Source: Aphanomyces cochlioides
Taxonomy: Eukaryota > Oomycota > Saprolegniomycetes > Saprolegniales > Verrucalvaceae
Length of the DNA stretch: 64,000 bases
Assembly: GCA_019828595.1 (NCBI GenBank)
Contig: JAHQRK010000004.1
Location: 1,240,001-1,304,000, forward strand
Direction: 5' to 3'
A program made the translations under genes and the position numbers. The notes below the pieces were generated by a model. That model was not told the DNA's origin. It did not search any database and saw only the letters and a list, made by a program, of their open reading frames with translations. Positions 11,701-21,800 of the stretch are shown here, one piece after another. Numbering within the stretch: position 1 is the stretch's first letter; each line of letters starts with the position of its first letter.

Positions 11701-12826
11701 ATTGAGTAGCTGGTTTGAATCTCGCTGGACTCCGTACGGCTGTCCAAATCACATCTCATCTTTGGATGTTCCCCTTTGGCACAACTCGTATCTGCCTGGA
11801 CTCGAAGACCTATACGATCAGTGCTCTACATCGACGCAAGACCAAGCCAATGTATTGGCGTCGCTTCACATCACGAAGTTGTCGCATTTGTTGACTCCGT
11901 GTCAGCGAGTTTGGCCAGCTTCGATCTTGTTCGACAAAATCAACCGTGCCTGCCGCCAAGCCAACTTTGTCCCTCCAACGAAACAATGGATCTCAATCTT
12001 GGTGACCAAGTTATCACGATTGTTTGAGATTGTTTCTGAAGAGGATGCTCCCGTGTTCCACTTGCCGACGCCAAGCTCTGAATGGATGGAATGGCACTGG
12101 ATGATACACCCTGACTCGAGTCCGATCTTGTTGGCGCTTGCGACTTCGAAATCGGCTAAGATCAGAGCTTCTCCAGCTGTCAGCTCGTCCATTCTTCCTA
12201 CCAAGCATCTCAACCTGCCATCCAACTTTTATGAAGACCCCAAGCGCCTTACCCAACTTGCCGCCTTCCTCCAACCCGACCACATTCTCCCTCGATATGG
12301 AGAGTTCATTTTCAAGACCCTTCTCCGCGCCAACGCCATGCAATATCTGTTTCAGTACCAAGACCCCAAGCCGACGTGTGTCTTCTGTCGTGTCAATGAG
12401 ACGTACGAGCATTTCCTGTTCTCTTGTGGATATGGTCAATCTGTTTGGTATTTCTTCAAGACAATCCAGCGACTGCTCGAGTGTTCCTTTCCGTCCACGT
12501 GTCTGGAAATGTTCTACGAGACGCCCAAGCCGTCCGATGGATACTACATCCGTGGCTATCTGAAGATCTGGCCGATTGTCCGAGCCTGCGTGTATTATCA
12601 AATATGGCTCCAACGTGCCGATCGCACCTTTCGACCCGACCTCACAGCGAAGAGTCCGATGGAAGTTGCCATTCATGCTGCCTCTTTGATCAAGCTACAT
12701 CTACAACAGCTCCTGGTTGATCTCCCTCTCAAGAAGGGATACACCAAGGTATTCAATGTGCTCAAGCATCTATCTTCGGACCCCTGGTTACGTCAACACA
12801 TCATTCCTAACAGCGTCGTTTCATGA
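8771..12826 (+). CDS. Intact LINE ORF2: APE endonuclease, reverse transcriptase, zinc motif (1,351 aa)
   Basis: The enzyme of the element: it nicks target DNA and copies the element RNA from the nick. APE-type endonuclease, about residues 15-260: N24 in LNTNG, E50 in QETRF, GGDFN at 168-172, RLDYIF with D228, and the terminal DH pair D254-H255. A charged, Gln-rich segment (about 336-396) looks like a coiled coil. Reverse transcriptase, about 530-800: NYRPISLLNTDVKIL, D626 of motif A (LLDFEKAFD), RGVLQGDPLSPLLF, and F725-A-D727-D728. A zinc motif C1203-x2-C1206-x7-H1214-x4-C1219 lies near the C-terminus, as in the zf-RVT family. I take the ATG at 8771 as the start; the frame is open upstream to the ORF1 stop. 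The protein is identical to that at 13826-17881, and all catalytic residues are present. Confidence 0.95.
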   Translation: MIDNNFSDVPTELVDWDPQIISLNTNGFSNSHRYILDKLSSVHDVSFIQETRFRTPSLHDRVAFHWQRITNHEGSLFFEEPIYPEVSTSPATGGLATLIHPHSPLKNATQVPHDNPVLRGRYLQVRCTLGPLTVVLHNIYAPAAFQERASYFEELPRDFPPHALHIVGGDFNCTLNKDLDSLRPSTSTMAGTLQLEQWMHSLSLVDLFRRQNPVARTFTSPTLTNRLDYIFCSSTLAGLRHWKATHMPHVPQADHVACRIITKRQTLRHGSGSWKAPTWLLRLPRAAEIVHGCLDRFLDKSPTFHNISKAYDMLVNDIRSQLKEFHSQRLEKQRLPLKKLAVEIASLLQVPNMRQDSVLVDRVRDLQKQIHELQDRDKQFRQDQAFQLHLYKAERSSKFHFMSPVPTPLKKTVFKELVDVNGNVVSNQQGMSDVLVDYYKDLFAAPEVQRSGDEVSSFLTPLTRHKQLPEQAQKELSAPLRANEFYHAIRHSSSNSAPGPNALPFEVLKLAPHKWSLVLELLFTHQLHSHPRLTPMQLVSTLVLLHKKGHKSQAKNYRPISLLNTDVKILTSILAYRLQRHIRHIIHPDQQGFIRRSNIQTNIARLDDMLHHIKLHSPSSMVALLDFEKAFDRVDHAYLLRVLRHYGFPETFVDMVRVLYSGRKSRILVNGFLSKPVHISRGVLQGDPLSPLLFVIALEPMCQLLRQHSNYGIKCGDRYHTGSYFADDSQLYAANETCLHRQLALVQTFCDKSGFRLNVDKTQILTYSQLNGNLASLQVTSDSPVKALGILVAPNLSPLARFNYVFEKFVARLSLWLYKARTMAGKVTILHSICLPVLWYQLAFVPADKDLAKKIDKAMLQFMHGEEINPSSSVHGLRLIKKEILFMPKKSGGLGLHHALALWQQHNRSVMIRCIQAITTPPRKSAMSAWITPGYTLLEKAFHPWGSPRDLLLANGSSAFIRQLYKNPNITPMWKALLSSWFESRWTPYGCPNHISSLDVPLWHNSYLPGLEDLYDQCSTSTQDQANVLASLHITKLSHLLTPCQRVWPASILFDKINRACRQANFVPPTKQWISILVTKLSRLFEIVSEEDAPVFHLPTPSSEWMEWHWMIHPDSSPILLALATSKSAKIRASPAVSSSILPTKHLNLPSNFYEDPKRLTQLAAFLQPDHILPRYGEFIFKTLLRANAMQYLFQYQDPKPTCVFCRVNETYEHFLFSCGYGQSVWYFFKTIQRLLECSFPSTCLEMFYETPKPSDGYYIRGYLKIWPIVRACVYYQIWLQRADRTFRPDLTAKSPMEVAIHAASLIKLHLQQLLVDLPLKKGYTKVFNVLKHLSSDPWLRQHIIPNSVVS

Positions 12827-12846
12827 GTGAGCTGACGGCTCACTCA
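12824..12846 (+). other. Stem-loop overlapping the ORF2 stop codon
   Basis: A 9-bp perfect stem (TGAGTGAGC / GCTCACTCA) with a TGACG loop. Its first three bases are the ORF2 stop. It recurs at 17879-17901, 22932-22954 and 63572-63594, and with loop TAACG at 44059-44081. It is disrupted in the copies ending at 5535, 24279 (GAGAGAGC) and 30539 (two bases lost). Position near the 3' end suggests a signal recognised by the reverse transcriptase, as shown for stringent LINEs; that role is inferred. Confidence 0.6.
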
Positions 12847-12973
12847 CTTCATCTCCTGTTCAATGACCACTTTGCCATATTCTGTTTTCCAAGTTCTATT
12901 TATACAGTACGAGGCAAATTAGTAAGTCATTAGGGCCTTTGCTCAAAAATAAGGTTAATACAACTCATTTAAC

Positions 12974-13747
12974 CTCGAAGAAGACGACGTGGAACTCTCG
13001 TTTGAAGACTTTGCAGTGCCTCGAATTGTATTGGAAGATTCAAGTGCGCCACGCCCGAAAAAGACCAAAGGCAAAGCGAAGAAACAACGACTTAACAAGT
13101 CTGCTGCAGCCCACCTCGAATTGGCGAAGAAGATCATTCGAGATAAGAAAGTCGAAGGCAGTATCACCGAATGTCAACGCATTTTGCGAGATGATCCTCA
13201 GCTCGTTGCACATGCTATGTACGCACAAGATGAAGACCTCAGTTTGTTTCAGTCACTTGTTGCAACCAAGACTATTGAGCGCAAGATGGCTTTGTTAAAA
13301 GCTCAAGGCAAGCCTCACAACTACAAACATCACGTCAACTTCATGGCTCAATACAAGATTCACCCGTCAGAAATCTTGGAAGAATTGACCACGGACATAC
13401 CAGAGATCAAGCGCATCCTCTTTGCACTTGCTACGATTGACTTATTCCTCTCAAATCGGGCCCCAGACCTCTACACAAACTCGGAGGCACTGACTGTTCT
13501 ATTGAACCAAGAAGCAACAAGATTGCCTGACACCAACTGCTTGACGGACTGGTCGCTGTTTGCTTTGATCGAAAACTTCAGCGACAATCTCGAGAAGTTC
13601 ACTTTGCCGGCTCCCGTCTTGTCGGCCATCTCGATGCTCAAAAGCATCACCAACAATTACCACATCGACGAGCTCTGCAGCAAAGCTCACCACTCCATGA
13701 ACGCCGACGAAATTGATCCCCTCGATTTGGAGGACGATCAACTCTAA
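12974..13747 (+). CDS. ORF1 C-terminal fragment (residues 756-1012)
   Basis: 257 codons open in the ORF1 frame from the tandem junction to the UAA at 13745-13747. It includes the basic patch and the C-terminal helical region, and has no in-frame ATG near its start. The upstream 3' UTR of unit 1 gives no continuous frame, so any product would need an internal start. Kept as a gene fragment rather than a functional gene. Confidence 0.8.
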   Translation, partial: LEEDDVELSFEDFAVPRIVLEDSSAPRPKKTKGKAKKQRLNKSAAAHLELAKKIIRDKKVEGSITECQRILRDDPQLVAHAMYAQDEDLSLFQSLVATKTIERKMALLKAQGKPHNYKHHVNFMAQYKIHPSEILEELTTDIPEIKRILFALATIDLFLSNRAPDLYTNSEALTVLLNQEATRLPDTNCLTDWSLFALIENFSDNLEKFTLPAPVLSAISMLKSITNNYHIDELCSKAHHSMNADEIDPLDLEDDQL

Positions 13748-13825
13748 GGCTTCTATCCCCTGCTTCAATCCATTTCAACCTCCCCTCTCACCCCTCCATT
13801 CTACTCATTTTCATCTGTACTCGTG

Positions 13826-16800
13826 ATGATTGACAACAACTTCTCCGATGTCCCAACTGAACTCGTGGACTGGGACCCACAAATCATCTCCCTCAACACC
13901 AATGGCTTCTCCAACAGTCATCGGTACATCCTCGACAAACTATCAAGTGTTCACGACGTTTCCTTTATCCAAGAAACCCGTTTCCGCACGCCAAGTCTCC
14001 ACGACCGTGTTGCGTTCCATTGGCAACGCATCACAAACCACGAAGGCTCTTTGTTCTTTGAAGAGCCTATTTACCCTGAAGTATCCACGTCGCCAGCCAC
14101 TGGAGGTCTGGCTACGTTGATACATCCTCACTCTCCTTTGAAGAACGCCACTCAAGTCCCTCATGACAACCCAGTGCTTCGTGGTCGTTATCTACAAGTG
14201 CGATGTACTCTGGGTCCACTGACAGTCGTTCTCCACAATATCTATGCGCCGGCAGCCTTCCAAGAACGAGCAAGTTACTTCGAAGAATTGCCACGCGACT
14301 TTCCTCCACATGCGCTCCACATTGTTGGAGGAGATTTCAACTGCACTCTCAACAAAGATTTGGATTCGTTGAGACCCAGTACCTCCACCATGGCCGGCAC
14401 CCTTCAACTGGAACAATGGATGCACAGTTTGTCTCTGGTGGATCTGTTTCGCCGTCAAAACCCCGTGGCAAGAACCTTCACAAGTCCCACACTCACCAAC
14501 CGACTCGACTACATCTTTTGTTCGTCCACCTTGGCGGGTCTTCGTCATTGGAAGGCGACGCACATGCCACACGTTCCACAGGCTGACCACGTGGCTTGTC
14601 GTATCATCACAAAGCGTCAAACATTGCGCCATGGCTCTGGATCATGGAAAGCTCCAACTTGGCTACTTCGTCTACCACGAGCGGCCGAGATTGTTCATGG
14701 ATGTCTGGATCGATTTTTGGACAAGTCTCCAACATTCCACAATATCTCCAAGGCCTACGACATGCTGGTCAATGATATCCGCTCCCAACTCAAAGAATTC
14801 CATTCTCAACGATTGGAGAAACAACGTCTGCCGTTGAAGAAGTTAGCTGTCGAGATCGCTTCGCTTTTGCAAGTCCCCAACATGCGTCAAGATTCAGTGC
14901 TGGTGGATCGAGTGCGAGACCTTCAAAAGCAAATTCACGAGCTGCAAGATCGAGACAAGCAGTTTCGTCAAGACCAGGCGTTCCAACTTCACTTGTACAA
15001 AGCAGAGCGCTCGTCCAAGTTCCACTTCATGTCCCCTGTCCCTACCCCCTTGAAGAAGACAGTCTTCAAAGAGTTGGTGGATGTCAATGGAAATGTTGTC
15101 TCCAATCAACAAGGCATGTCTGACGTCCTGGTCGACTACTACAAGGACTTGTTTGCAGCTCCCGAGGTGCAGCGATCTGGAGACGAAGTGTCGTCATTTC
15201 TGACCCCATTGACTCGACACAAGCAACTGCCAGAGCAAGCCCAGAAAGAGCTGTCGGCTCCCTTGCGCGCCAACGAGTTCTATCATGCTATTCGACACAG
15301 CAGTTCGAACTCAGCGCCAGGTCCCAACGCTCTGCCATTCGAAGTCCTCAAACTTGCACCTCACAAGTGGTCGTTGGTATTGGAGCTGCTATTCACACAC
15401 CAGCTCCATTCTCACCCTCGCTTGACTCCCATGCAACTTGTCAGTACGCTGGTGTTGCTGCACAAGAAAGGCCACAAGTCACAAGCCAAGAACTATCGGC
15501 CCATTAGCCTACTCAACACGGATGTGAAAATCCTGACGAGTATTCTGGCTTATCGACTCCAGCGCCACATTCGACACATCATCCACCCGGACCAGCAAGG
15601 CTTTATCCGTCGAAGCAATATCCAAACCAATATTGCACGACTGGATGACATGCTGCACCACATCAAACTACACAGTCCGTCCTCGATGGTGGCACTGCTT
15701 GACTTTGAGAAAGCTTTTGATCGCGTGGACCACGCGTACTTGCTCCGCGTCCTCCGTCACTATGGCTTTCCCGAAACCTTTGTTGACATGGTTCGCGTAC
15801 TGTACTCGGGCCGCAAGTCTCGCATCTTGGTGAACGGCTTCTTGTCCAAGCCAGTTCACATCTCACGCGGTGTGTTGCAAGGTGATCCACTGTCGCCACT
15901 TCTGTTTGTGATCGCTTTGGAACCGATGTGCCAACTCCTACGGCAACACTCCAACTATGGCATCAAGTGTGGGGATCGCTACCACACTGGGAGTTACTTT
16001 GCCGACGACTCGCAACTCTATGCGGCAAATGAGACGTGCCTCCACCGGCAGCTTGCATTGGTTCAAACCTTTTGCGACAAGTCTGGTTTCCGACTCAACG
16101 TAGACAAGACCCAAATTCTGACCTACAGCCAGTTGAATGGGAACCTTGCCTCACTACAAGTTACTTCCGACAGTCCCGTGAAGGCTCTTGGTATCTTGGT
16201 TGCGCCCAATCTTTCTCCATTGGCACGTTTCAATTACGTGTTTGAGAAGTTTGTGGCTCGCTTGTCTTTGTGGCTCTACAAGGCTCGAACCATGGCCGGA
16301 AAAGTCACTATCCTGCACAGCATATGTCTGCCTGTGTTATGGTACCAACTGGCTTTTGTCCCTGCCGACAAAGACCTGGCCAAAAAGATCGACAAGGCCA
16401 TGCTTCAATTTATGCATGGTGAAGAAATCAACCCATCCTCCTCTGTCCATGGCCTCCGTTTGATCAAAAAGGAGATTCTATTCATGCCGAAGAAGTCCGG
16501 TGGCTTAGGCCTGCACCATGCACTTGCTTTATGGCAACAACACAACCGCTCTGTCATGATCAGATGCATTCAAGCCATCACCACCCCACCCCGCAAGTCT
16601 GCGATGTCCGCCTGGATTACGCCGGGCTATACTCTCCTCGAGAAGGCTTTTCATCCATGGGGTTCCCCCCGAGATCTCCTCTTGGCAAATGGCTCTTCTG
16701 CATTCATCAGACAACTGTACAAGAATCCCAATATCACTCCAATGTGGAAAGCCTTATTGAGTAGCTGGTTTGAATCTCGCTGGACTCCGTACGGCTGTCC

Positions 16801-17881
16801 AAATCACATCTCATCTTTGGATGTTCCCCTTTGGCACAACTCGTATCTGCCTGGACTCGAAGACCTATACGATCAGTGCTCTACATCGACGCAAGACCAA
16901 GCCAATGTATTGGCGTCGCTTCACATCACGAAGTTGTCGCATTTGTTGACTCCGTGTCAGCGAGTTTGGCCAGCTTCGATCTTGTTCGACAAAATCAACC
17001 GTGCCTGCCGCCAAGCCAACTTTGTCCCTCCAACGAAACAATGGATCTCAATCTTGGTGACCAAGTTATCACGATTGTTTGAGATTGTTTCTGAAGAGGA
17101 TGCTCCCGTGTTCCACTTGCCGACGCCAAGCTCTGAATGGATGGAATGGCACTGGATGATACACCCTGACTCGAGTCCGATCTTGTTGGCGCTTGCGACT
17201 TCGAAATCGGCTAAGATCAGAGCTTCTCCAGCTGTCAGCTCGTCCATTCTTCCTACCAAGCATCTCAACCTGCCATCCAACTTTTATGAAGACCCCAAGC
17301 GCCTTACCCAACTTGCCGCCTTCCTCCAACCCGACCACATTCTCCCTCGATATGGAGAGTTCATTTTCAAGACCCTTCTCCGCGCCAACGCCATGCAATA
17401 TCTGTTTCAGTACCAAGACCCCAAGCCGACGTGTGTCTTCTGTCGTGTCAATGAGACGTACGAGCATTTCCTGTTCTCTTGTGGATATGGTCAATCTGTT
17501 TGGTATTTCTTCAAGACAATCCAGCGACTGCTCGAGTGTTCCTTTCCGTCCACGTGTCTGGAAATGTTCTACGAGACGCCCAAGCCGTCCGATGGATACT
17601 ACATCCGTGGCTATCTGAAGATCTGGCCGATTGTCCGAGCCTGCGTGTATTATCAAATATGGCTCCAACGTGCCGATCGCACCTTTCGACCCGACCTCAC
17701 AGCGAAGAGTCCGATGGAAGTTGCCATTCATGCTGCCTCTTTGATCAAGCTACATCTACAACAGCTCCTGGTTGATCTCCCTCTCAAGAAGGGATACACC
17801 AAGGTATTCAATGTGCTCAAGCATCTATCTTCGGACCCCTGGTTACGTCAACACATCATTCCTAACAGCGTCGTTTCATGA
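13826..17881 (+). CDS. Intact LINE ORF2, second copy (1,351 aa)
   Basis: The same protein as 8771-12826 with no amino-acid difference that I can see, including endonuclease E50, D170, N172, D254, H255, the RT aspartates D626, D727, D728 and the CCHC zinc motif. The identity with unit 1 shows that the duplication is recent or has been homogenised. ORF2 follows the ORF1 fragment by 78 nt in the same frame. Together with unit 1 this is the best candidate in the window for a source of active enzyme. Neither unit has a complete ORF1 or a 5' end, so expression would depend on an internal or upstream promoter. Confidence 0.95.
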   Translation: MIDNNFSDVPTELVDWDPQIISLNTNGFSNSHRYILDKLSSVHDVSFIQETRFRTPSLHDRVAFHWQRITNHEGSLFFEEPIYPEVSTSPATGGLATLIHPHSPLKNATQVPHDNPVLRGRYLQVRCTLGPLTVVLHNIYAPAAFQERASYFEELPRDFPPHALHIVGGDFNCTLNKDLDSLRPSTSTMAGTLQLEQWMHSLSLVDLFRRQNPVARTFTSPTLTNRLDYIFCSSTLAGLRHWKATHMPHVPQADHVACRIITKRQTLRHGSGSWKAPTWLLRLPRAAEIVHGCLDRFLDKSPTFHNISKAYDMLVNDIRSQLKEFHSQRLEKQRLPLKKLAVEIASLLQVPNMRQDSVLVDRVRDLQKQIHELQDRDKQFRQDQAFQLHLYKAERSSKFHFMSPVPTPLKKTVFKELVDVNGNVVSNQQGMSDVLVDYYKDLFAAPEVQRSGDEVSSFLTPLTRHKQLPEQAQKELSAPLRANEFYHAIRHSSSNSAPGPNALPFEVLKLAPHKWSLVLELLFTHQLHSHPRLTPMQLVSTLVLLHKKGHKSQAKNYRPISLLNTDVKILTSILAYRLQRHIRHIIHPDQQGFIRRSNIQTNIARLDDMLHHIKLHSPSSMVALLDFEKAFDRVDHAYLLRVLRHYGFPETFVDMVRVLYSGRKSRILVNGFLSKPVHISRGVLQGDPLSPLLFVIALEPMCQLLRQHSNYGIKCGDRYHTGSYFADDSQLYAANETCLHRQLALVQTFCDKSGFRLNVDKTQILTYSQLNGNLASLQVTSDSPVKALGILVAPNLSPLARFNYVFEKFVARLSLWLYKARTMAGKVTILHSICLPVLWYQLAFVPADKDLAKKIDKAMLQFMHGEEINPSSSVHGLRLIKKEILFMPKKSGGLGLHHALALWQQHNRSVMIRCIQAITTPPRKSAMSAWITPGYTLLEKAFHPWGSPRDLLLANGSSAFIRQLYKNPNITPMWKALLSSWFESRWTPYGCPNHISSLDVPLWHNSYLPGLEDLYDQCSTSTQDQANVLASLHITKLSHLLTPCQRVWPASILFDKINRACRQANFVPPTKQWISILVTKLSRLFEIVSEEDAPVFHLPTPSSEWMEWHWMIHPDSSPILLALATSKSAKIRASPAVSSSILPTKHLNLPSNFYEDPKRLTQLAAFLQPDHILPRYGEFIFKTLLRANAMQYLFQYQDPKPTCVFCRVNETYEHFLFSCGYGQSVWYFFKTIQRLLECSFPSTCLEMFYETPKPSDGYYIRGYLKIWPIVRACVYYQIWLQRADRTFRPDLTAKSPMEVAIHAASLIKLHLQQLLVDLPLKKGYTKVFNVLKHLSSDPWLRQHIIPNSVVS

Positions 17882-18028
17882 GTGAGCTGACGGCTCACTC
17901 ACTTCATCTCCTGTTCAATGACCACTTTGCCATATTCTGTTTTCCAAGTTCTATTTATACAGTACGAGGCAAATTAGTAAGTCATTAGGGCCTTTGCTCA
18001 AAAATAAGGTTAATACAACTCATTTAAC

Positions 18029-18801
18029 CTCGAAGAAGACGACGTGGAACTCTCGTTTGAAGACTTTGCAGTGCCTCGAATTGTATTGGAAGATTCAAGT
18101 GCGCCACGCCCGAAAAAGACCAAAGGCAAAGCGAAGAAACAACGACTTAACAAGTCTGCTGCAGCCCACCTCGAATTGGCGAAGAAGATCATTCGAGATA
18201 AGAAAGTCGAAGGCAGTATCACCGAATGTCAACGCATTTTGCGAGATGATCCTCAGCTCGTTGCACATGCTATGTACGCACAAGATGAAGACCTCAGTTT
18301 GTTTCAGTCACTTGTTGCAACCAAGACTATTGAGCGCAAGATGGCTTTGTTAAAAGCTCAAGGCAAGCCTCACAACTACAAACATCACGTCAACTTCATG
18401 GCTCAATACAAGATTCACCCGTCAGAAATCTTGGAAGAATTGACCACGGACATACCAGAGATCAAGCGCATCCTCTTTGCACTTGCTACGATTGACTTAT
18501 TCCTCTCAAATCGGGCCCCAGACCTCTACACAAACTCGGAGGCACTGACTGTTCTATTGAACCAAGAAGCAACAAGATTGCCTGACACCAACTGCTTGAC
18601 GGACTGGTCGCTGTTTGCTTTGATCGAAAACTTCAGCGACAATCTCGAGAAGTTCACTTTGCCGGCTCCCGTCTTGTCGGCCATCTCGATGCTCAAAAGC
18701 ATCACCAACAATACCCACATGACGAGCTCTGCAGCAAAGCTCACCACTCCATGAACGCCGACGAAATTGATCCCCTCGATTTGGAGGACGATCAACTCTA
18801 A
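18029..18801 (+). pseudogene. ORF1 C-terminal fragment of unit 3, frameshifted
   Basis: Equivalent to residues 756-1012, but around 18713-18721 the sequence reads AATACCCACATGACG where other copies have AATTACCACATCGACG, a net loss of one base. The last ~29 residues are replaced and the frame ends at 18754 instead of the family stop at 18799-18801. Confidence 0.85.
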
Positions 18802-18879
18802 GGCTTCTATCCCCTGCTTCAATCCATTTCAACCTCCCCTCTCACCCCTCCATTCTACTCATTTTCATCTGTACTCGTG

Positions 18880-21800
18880 ATGATTGACAACAACTTCTCC
18901 GATGTCCCAACTGAACTCGTGGACTGGGACCCACAAATCATCTCCCTCAACACCAATGGCTTCTCCAACAGTCATCGGTACATCCTCGACAAACTATCAA
19001 GTGTTCACGACGTTTCCTTTATCCAAGAAACCCGTTTCCGCACGCCAAGTCTCCACGACCGTGTTGCGTTCCATTGGCAACGCATCACAAACCACGAAGG
19101 CTCTTTGTTCTTTGAAGAGCCTATTTACCCTGAAGTATCCACGTCGCCAGCCACTGGAGGTCTGGCTACGTTGATACATCCTCACTCTCCTTTGAAGAAC
19201 GCCACTCAAGTCCCTCATGACAACCCAGTGCTTCGTGGTCGTTATCTACAAGTGCGATGTACTCTGGGTCCACTGACAGTCGTTCTCCACAATATCTATG
19301 CGCCGGCAGCCTTCCAACAACGAGCAAGTTACTTCGAAGAATTGCCACGCGACTTTCCTCCACATGCGCTCCACATTGTTGGAGGAGATTTCAACTGCAC
19401 TCTCAACAAAGATTTGGATTCGTTGAGACCCAGTACCTCCACCATGGCCGGCACCCTTCAACTGGAACAATGGATGCACAGTTTGTCTCTGGTGGATCTG
19501 TTTCGCCGTCAAAACCCCGTGGCAAGAACCTTCACAAGTCCCACACTCACCAACCGACTCGACTACATCTTTTGTTCGTCCACCTTGGCGGGTCTTCGTC
19601 ATTGGAAGGCGACGCACATGCCACACGTTCCACAGGCTGACCACGTGGCTTGTCGTATCATCTCAAAGCGTCAAACATTGCGCCATGGCTCTGGATCATG
19701 GAAAGCTCCAACTTGGCTACTTCGTCTACCACGAGCGGCCGAGATTGTTCATGGATGTCTGGATCGATTTTTGGACAAGTCTCCATCATTCCACAATATC
19801 TCCAAGGCCTACGACATGCTGGTCAATGATATCCGCTCCCAACTCAAAGAATTCCATTCTCAACGATTGGAGAAACAACGTCTGCCGTTGAAGAAGTTAG
19901 CTGTCGAGATCGCTTCGCTTTTGCAAGTCCCCAACATGCGTCAAGATGCAGTGCTGGTGGATCGAGTGCGAGACCTTCAAAAGCAAATTCACGAGCTGCA
20001 AGATCGAGACAAGCAGTTTCGTCAAGACCAGGCGTTCCAACTTCACTTGTACAAAGCAGAGCGCTCGTCCAAGTTCCACTTCATGTCCCCTGTCCCTACC
20101 CCCTTGAAGAAGACAGTCTTCAAAGAGTTGGTGGATGTCAATGGAAATGTTGTCTCCAATCAACAAGGCATGTCTGACGTCCTGGTCGACTACTACAAGG
20201 ACTTGTTTGCAGCTCCCGAGGTGCAGCGATCTGGAGACGAAGTGTCGTCATTTCTGACCCCATTGACTCGACACAAGCAACTGCCAGAGCAAGCCCAGAA
20301 AGAGCTGTCGGCTCCCTTGCGCGCCAACGAGTTCTATCATGCTATTCGACACAGCAGTTCGAACTCAGCGCCAGGTCCCAACGCTCTGCCATTCGAAGTC
20401 CTCAAACTTGCACCTCACAAGTGGTCGTTGGTATTGGAGCTGCTATTCACACACCAGCTCCATTCTCACCCTCGCTTGACTCCCATGCAACTTGTCAGTA
20501 CGCTGGTGTTGCTGCACAAGAAAGGCCCCAAGTCACAGGCCAAGAACTATCGGCCCATTAGCCTACTCAACACGGATGTGAAAATCCTGACGAGTATTCT
20601 GGCTTATCGACTCCAGCGCCACATTCGACACATCATCCACCCGGACCAGCAAGGCTTTATCCGTCGAAGCAATATCCAAACCAATATTGCACGACTGGAT
20701 GACATGCTGCACCACATCAAACTACACAGTCCGTCCTCGATGGTGGCACTGCTTGACTTTGAGAAAGCTTTTGATCGCGTGGACCACGCGTACTTGCTCC
20801 GCGTCCTCCGTCACTATGGCTTTCCCGAAACCTTTGTTGACATGGTTCGCGTACTGTACTCGGGCCGCAAGTCTCGCATCTTGGTGAACGGCTTCTTGTC
20901 CAAGCCAGTTCACATCTCACGCGGTGTGTTGCAAGGTGATCCACTGTCGCCACTTCTGTTTGTGATCGCTTTGGAACCGATGTGCCAACTCCTACGGCAA
21001 CACTCCAACTATGGCATCAAGTGTGGGGATCGCTACCACACTGGGAGTTACTTTGCCGACGACTCGCAACTCTATGCGGCAAATGAGACGTGCCTCCACC
21101 GGCAGCTTGCATTGGTTCAAACCTTTTGCGACAAGTCTGGTTTCCGACTCAACGTAGACAAGACCCAAATTCTGACCTACAGCCAGTTGAATGGGAACCT
21201 TGCCTCACTACAAGTTACTTCCGACAGTCCCGTGAAGGCTCTTGGTATCTTGGTTGCGCCCAATCTTTCTCCATTGGCACGTTTCAATTACGTGTTTGAG
21301 AAGTTTGTGGCTCGCTTGTCTTTGTGGCTCTACAAGGCTCGAACCATGGCCGGAAAAGTCACTATCCTGCACAGCATATGTCTGCCTGTGTTATGGTACC
21401 AACTGGCTTTTGTCCCTGCCGACAAAGACCTGGCCAAAAAGATCGACAAGGCCATGCTTCAATTTATGCATGGTGAAGAAATCAACCCATCCTCCTCTGT
21501 CCATGGCCTCCGTTTGATCAAAAAGGAGATCCTATTCATGCCGAAGAAGTCCGGTGGCTTAGGCCTGCACCATGCACTTGCTTTATGGCAACAACACAAC
21601 CGCTCTGTCATGATCAGATGCATTCAAGCCATCACCACCCCACCCCACAAGTCTGCCATGTCTGCCTGGATTACGCCGGGCTATACTCTCCTCGAGAAGG
21701 CTTTTCATCCATGGGGTTCCCCCGAGATCTCCTCTTGGCAAATGGCTCTTCTGCATTCATCAGACAACTGTACAAGAATCCCAATATCACTCCAATGTGG

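Larger units (their letters stand above)
7510..12972 (+). mobile_element. LINE copy X unit 1 (e1918-e7380)
   Basis: This is the first of three head-to-tail 3' portions. It starts where M1 interrupts ORF1 and ends at the canonical 3' terminus, 12972. It is followed directly by CCTCGAAGAAG, which is element sequence again (e2326), starting unit 2. Unit 1 differs from units 2 and 3 at 8038 (C rather than T) and 8734 (G rather than C), while its ORF2 is like unit 2's and unlike unit 3's. Confidence 0.93.
12973..18027 (+). mobile_element. LINE copy X unit 2 (e2326-e7380, 5,055 bp)
   Basis: A head-to-tail repeat of unit 1 starting at CCTCGAAG. At its left end (13093 T, 13789 C) it matches unit 3; in ORF2 (for example 14264 G) it matches unit 1. 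That makes it a hybrid, as expected from unequal crossing-over between a unit 1 and a unit 3. It ends at 18027 and is again followed by CCTCGAAG. Confidence 0.92.

Noticed and set aside
12014..12676. Antisense 220-codon open frame, repeated in every ORF2 copy (also 4577-5239, 17069-17731, 22122-22784, 29582-30244, 62762-63424)
   Set aside because: It is the complement of conserved ORF2 coding sequence, shows no domain of its own and recurs only because ORF2 recurs. Treated as a shadow.
7510..18027. Units 1 and 2 as an assembly duplication of one copy
   Set aside because: Not excluded, but they differ at 8038/13093 and 8734/13789 in a pattern that fits unequal crossing-over, so they are kept as real pending long-read support.
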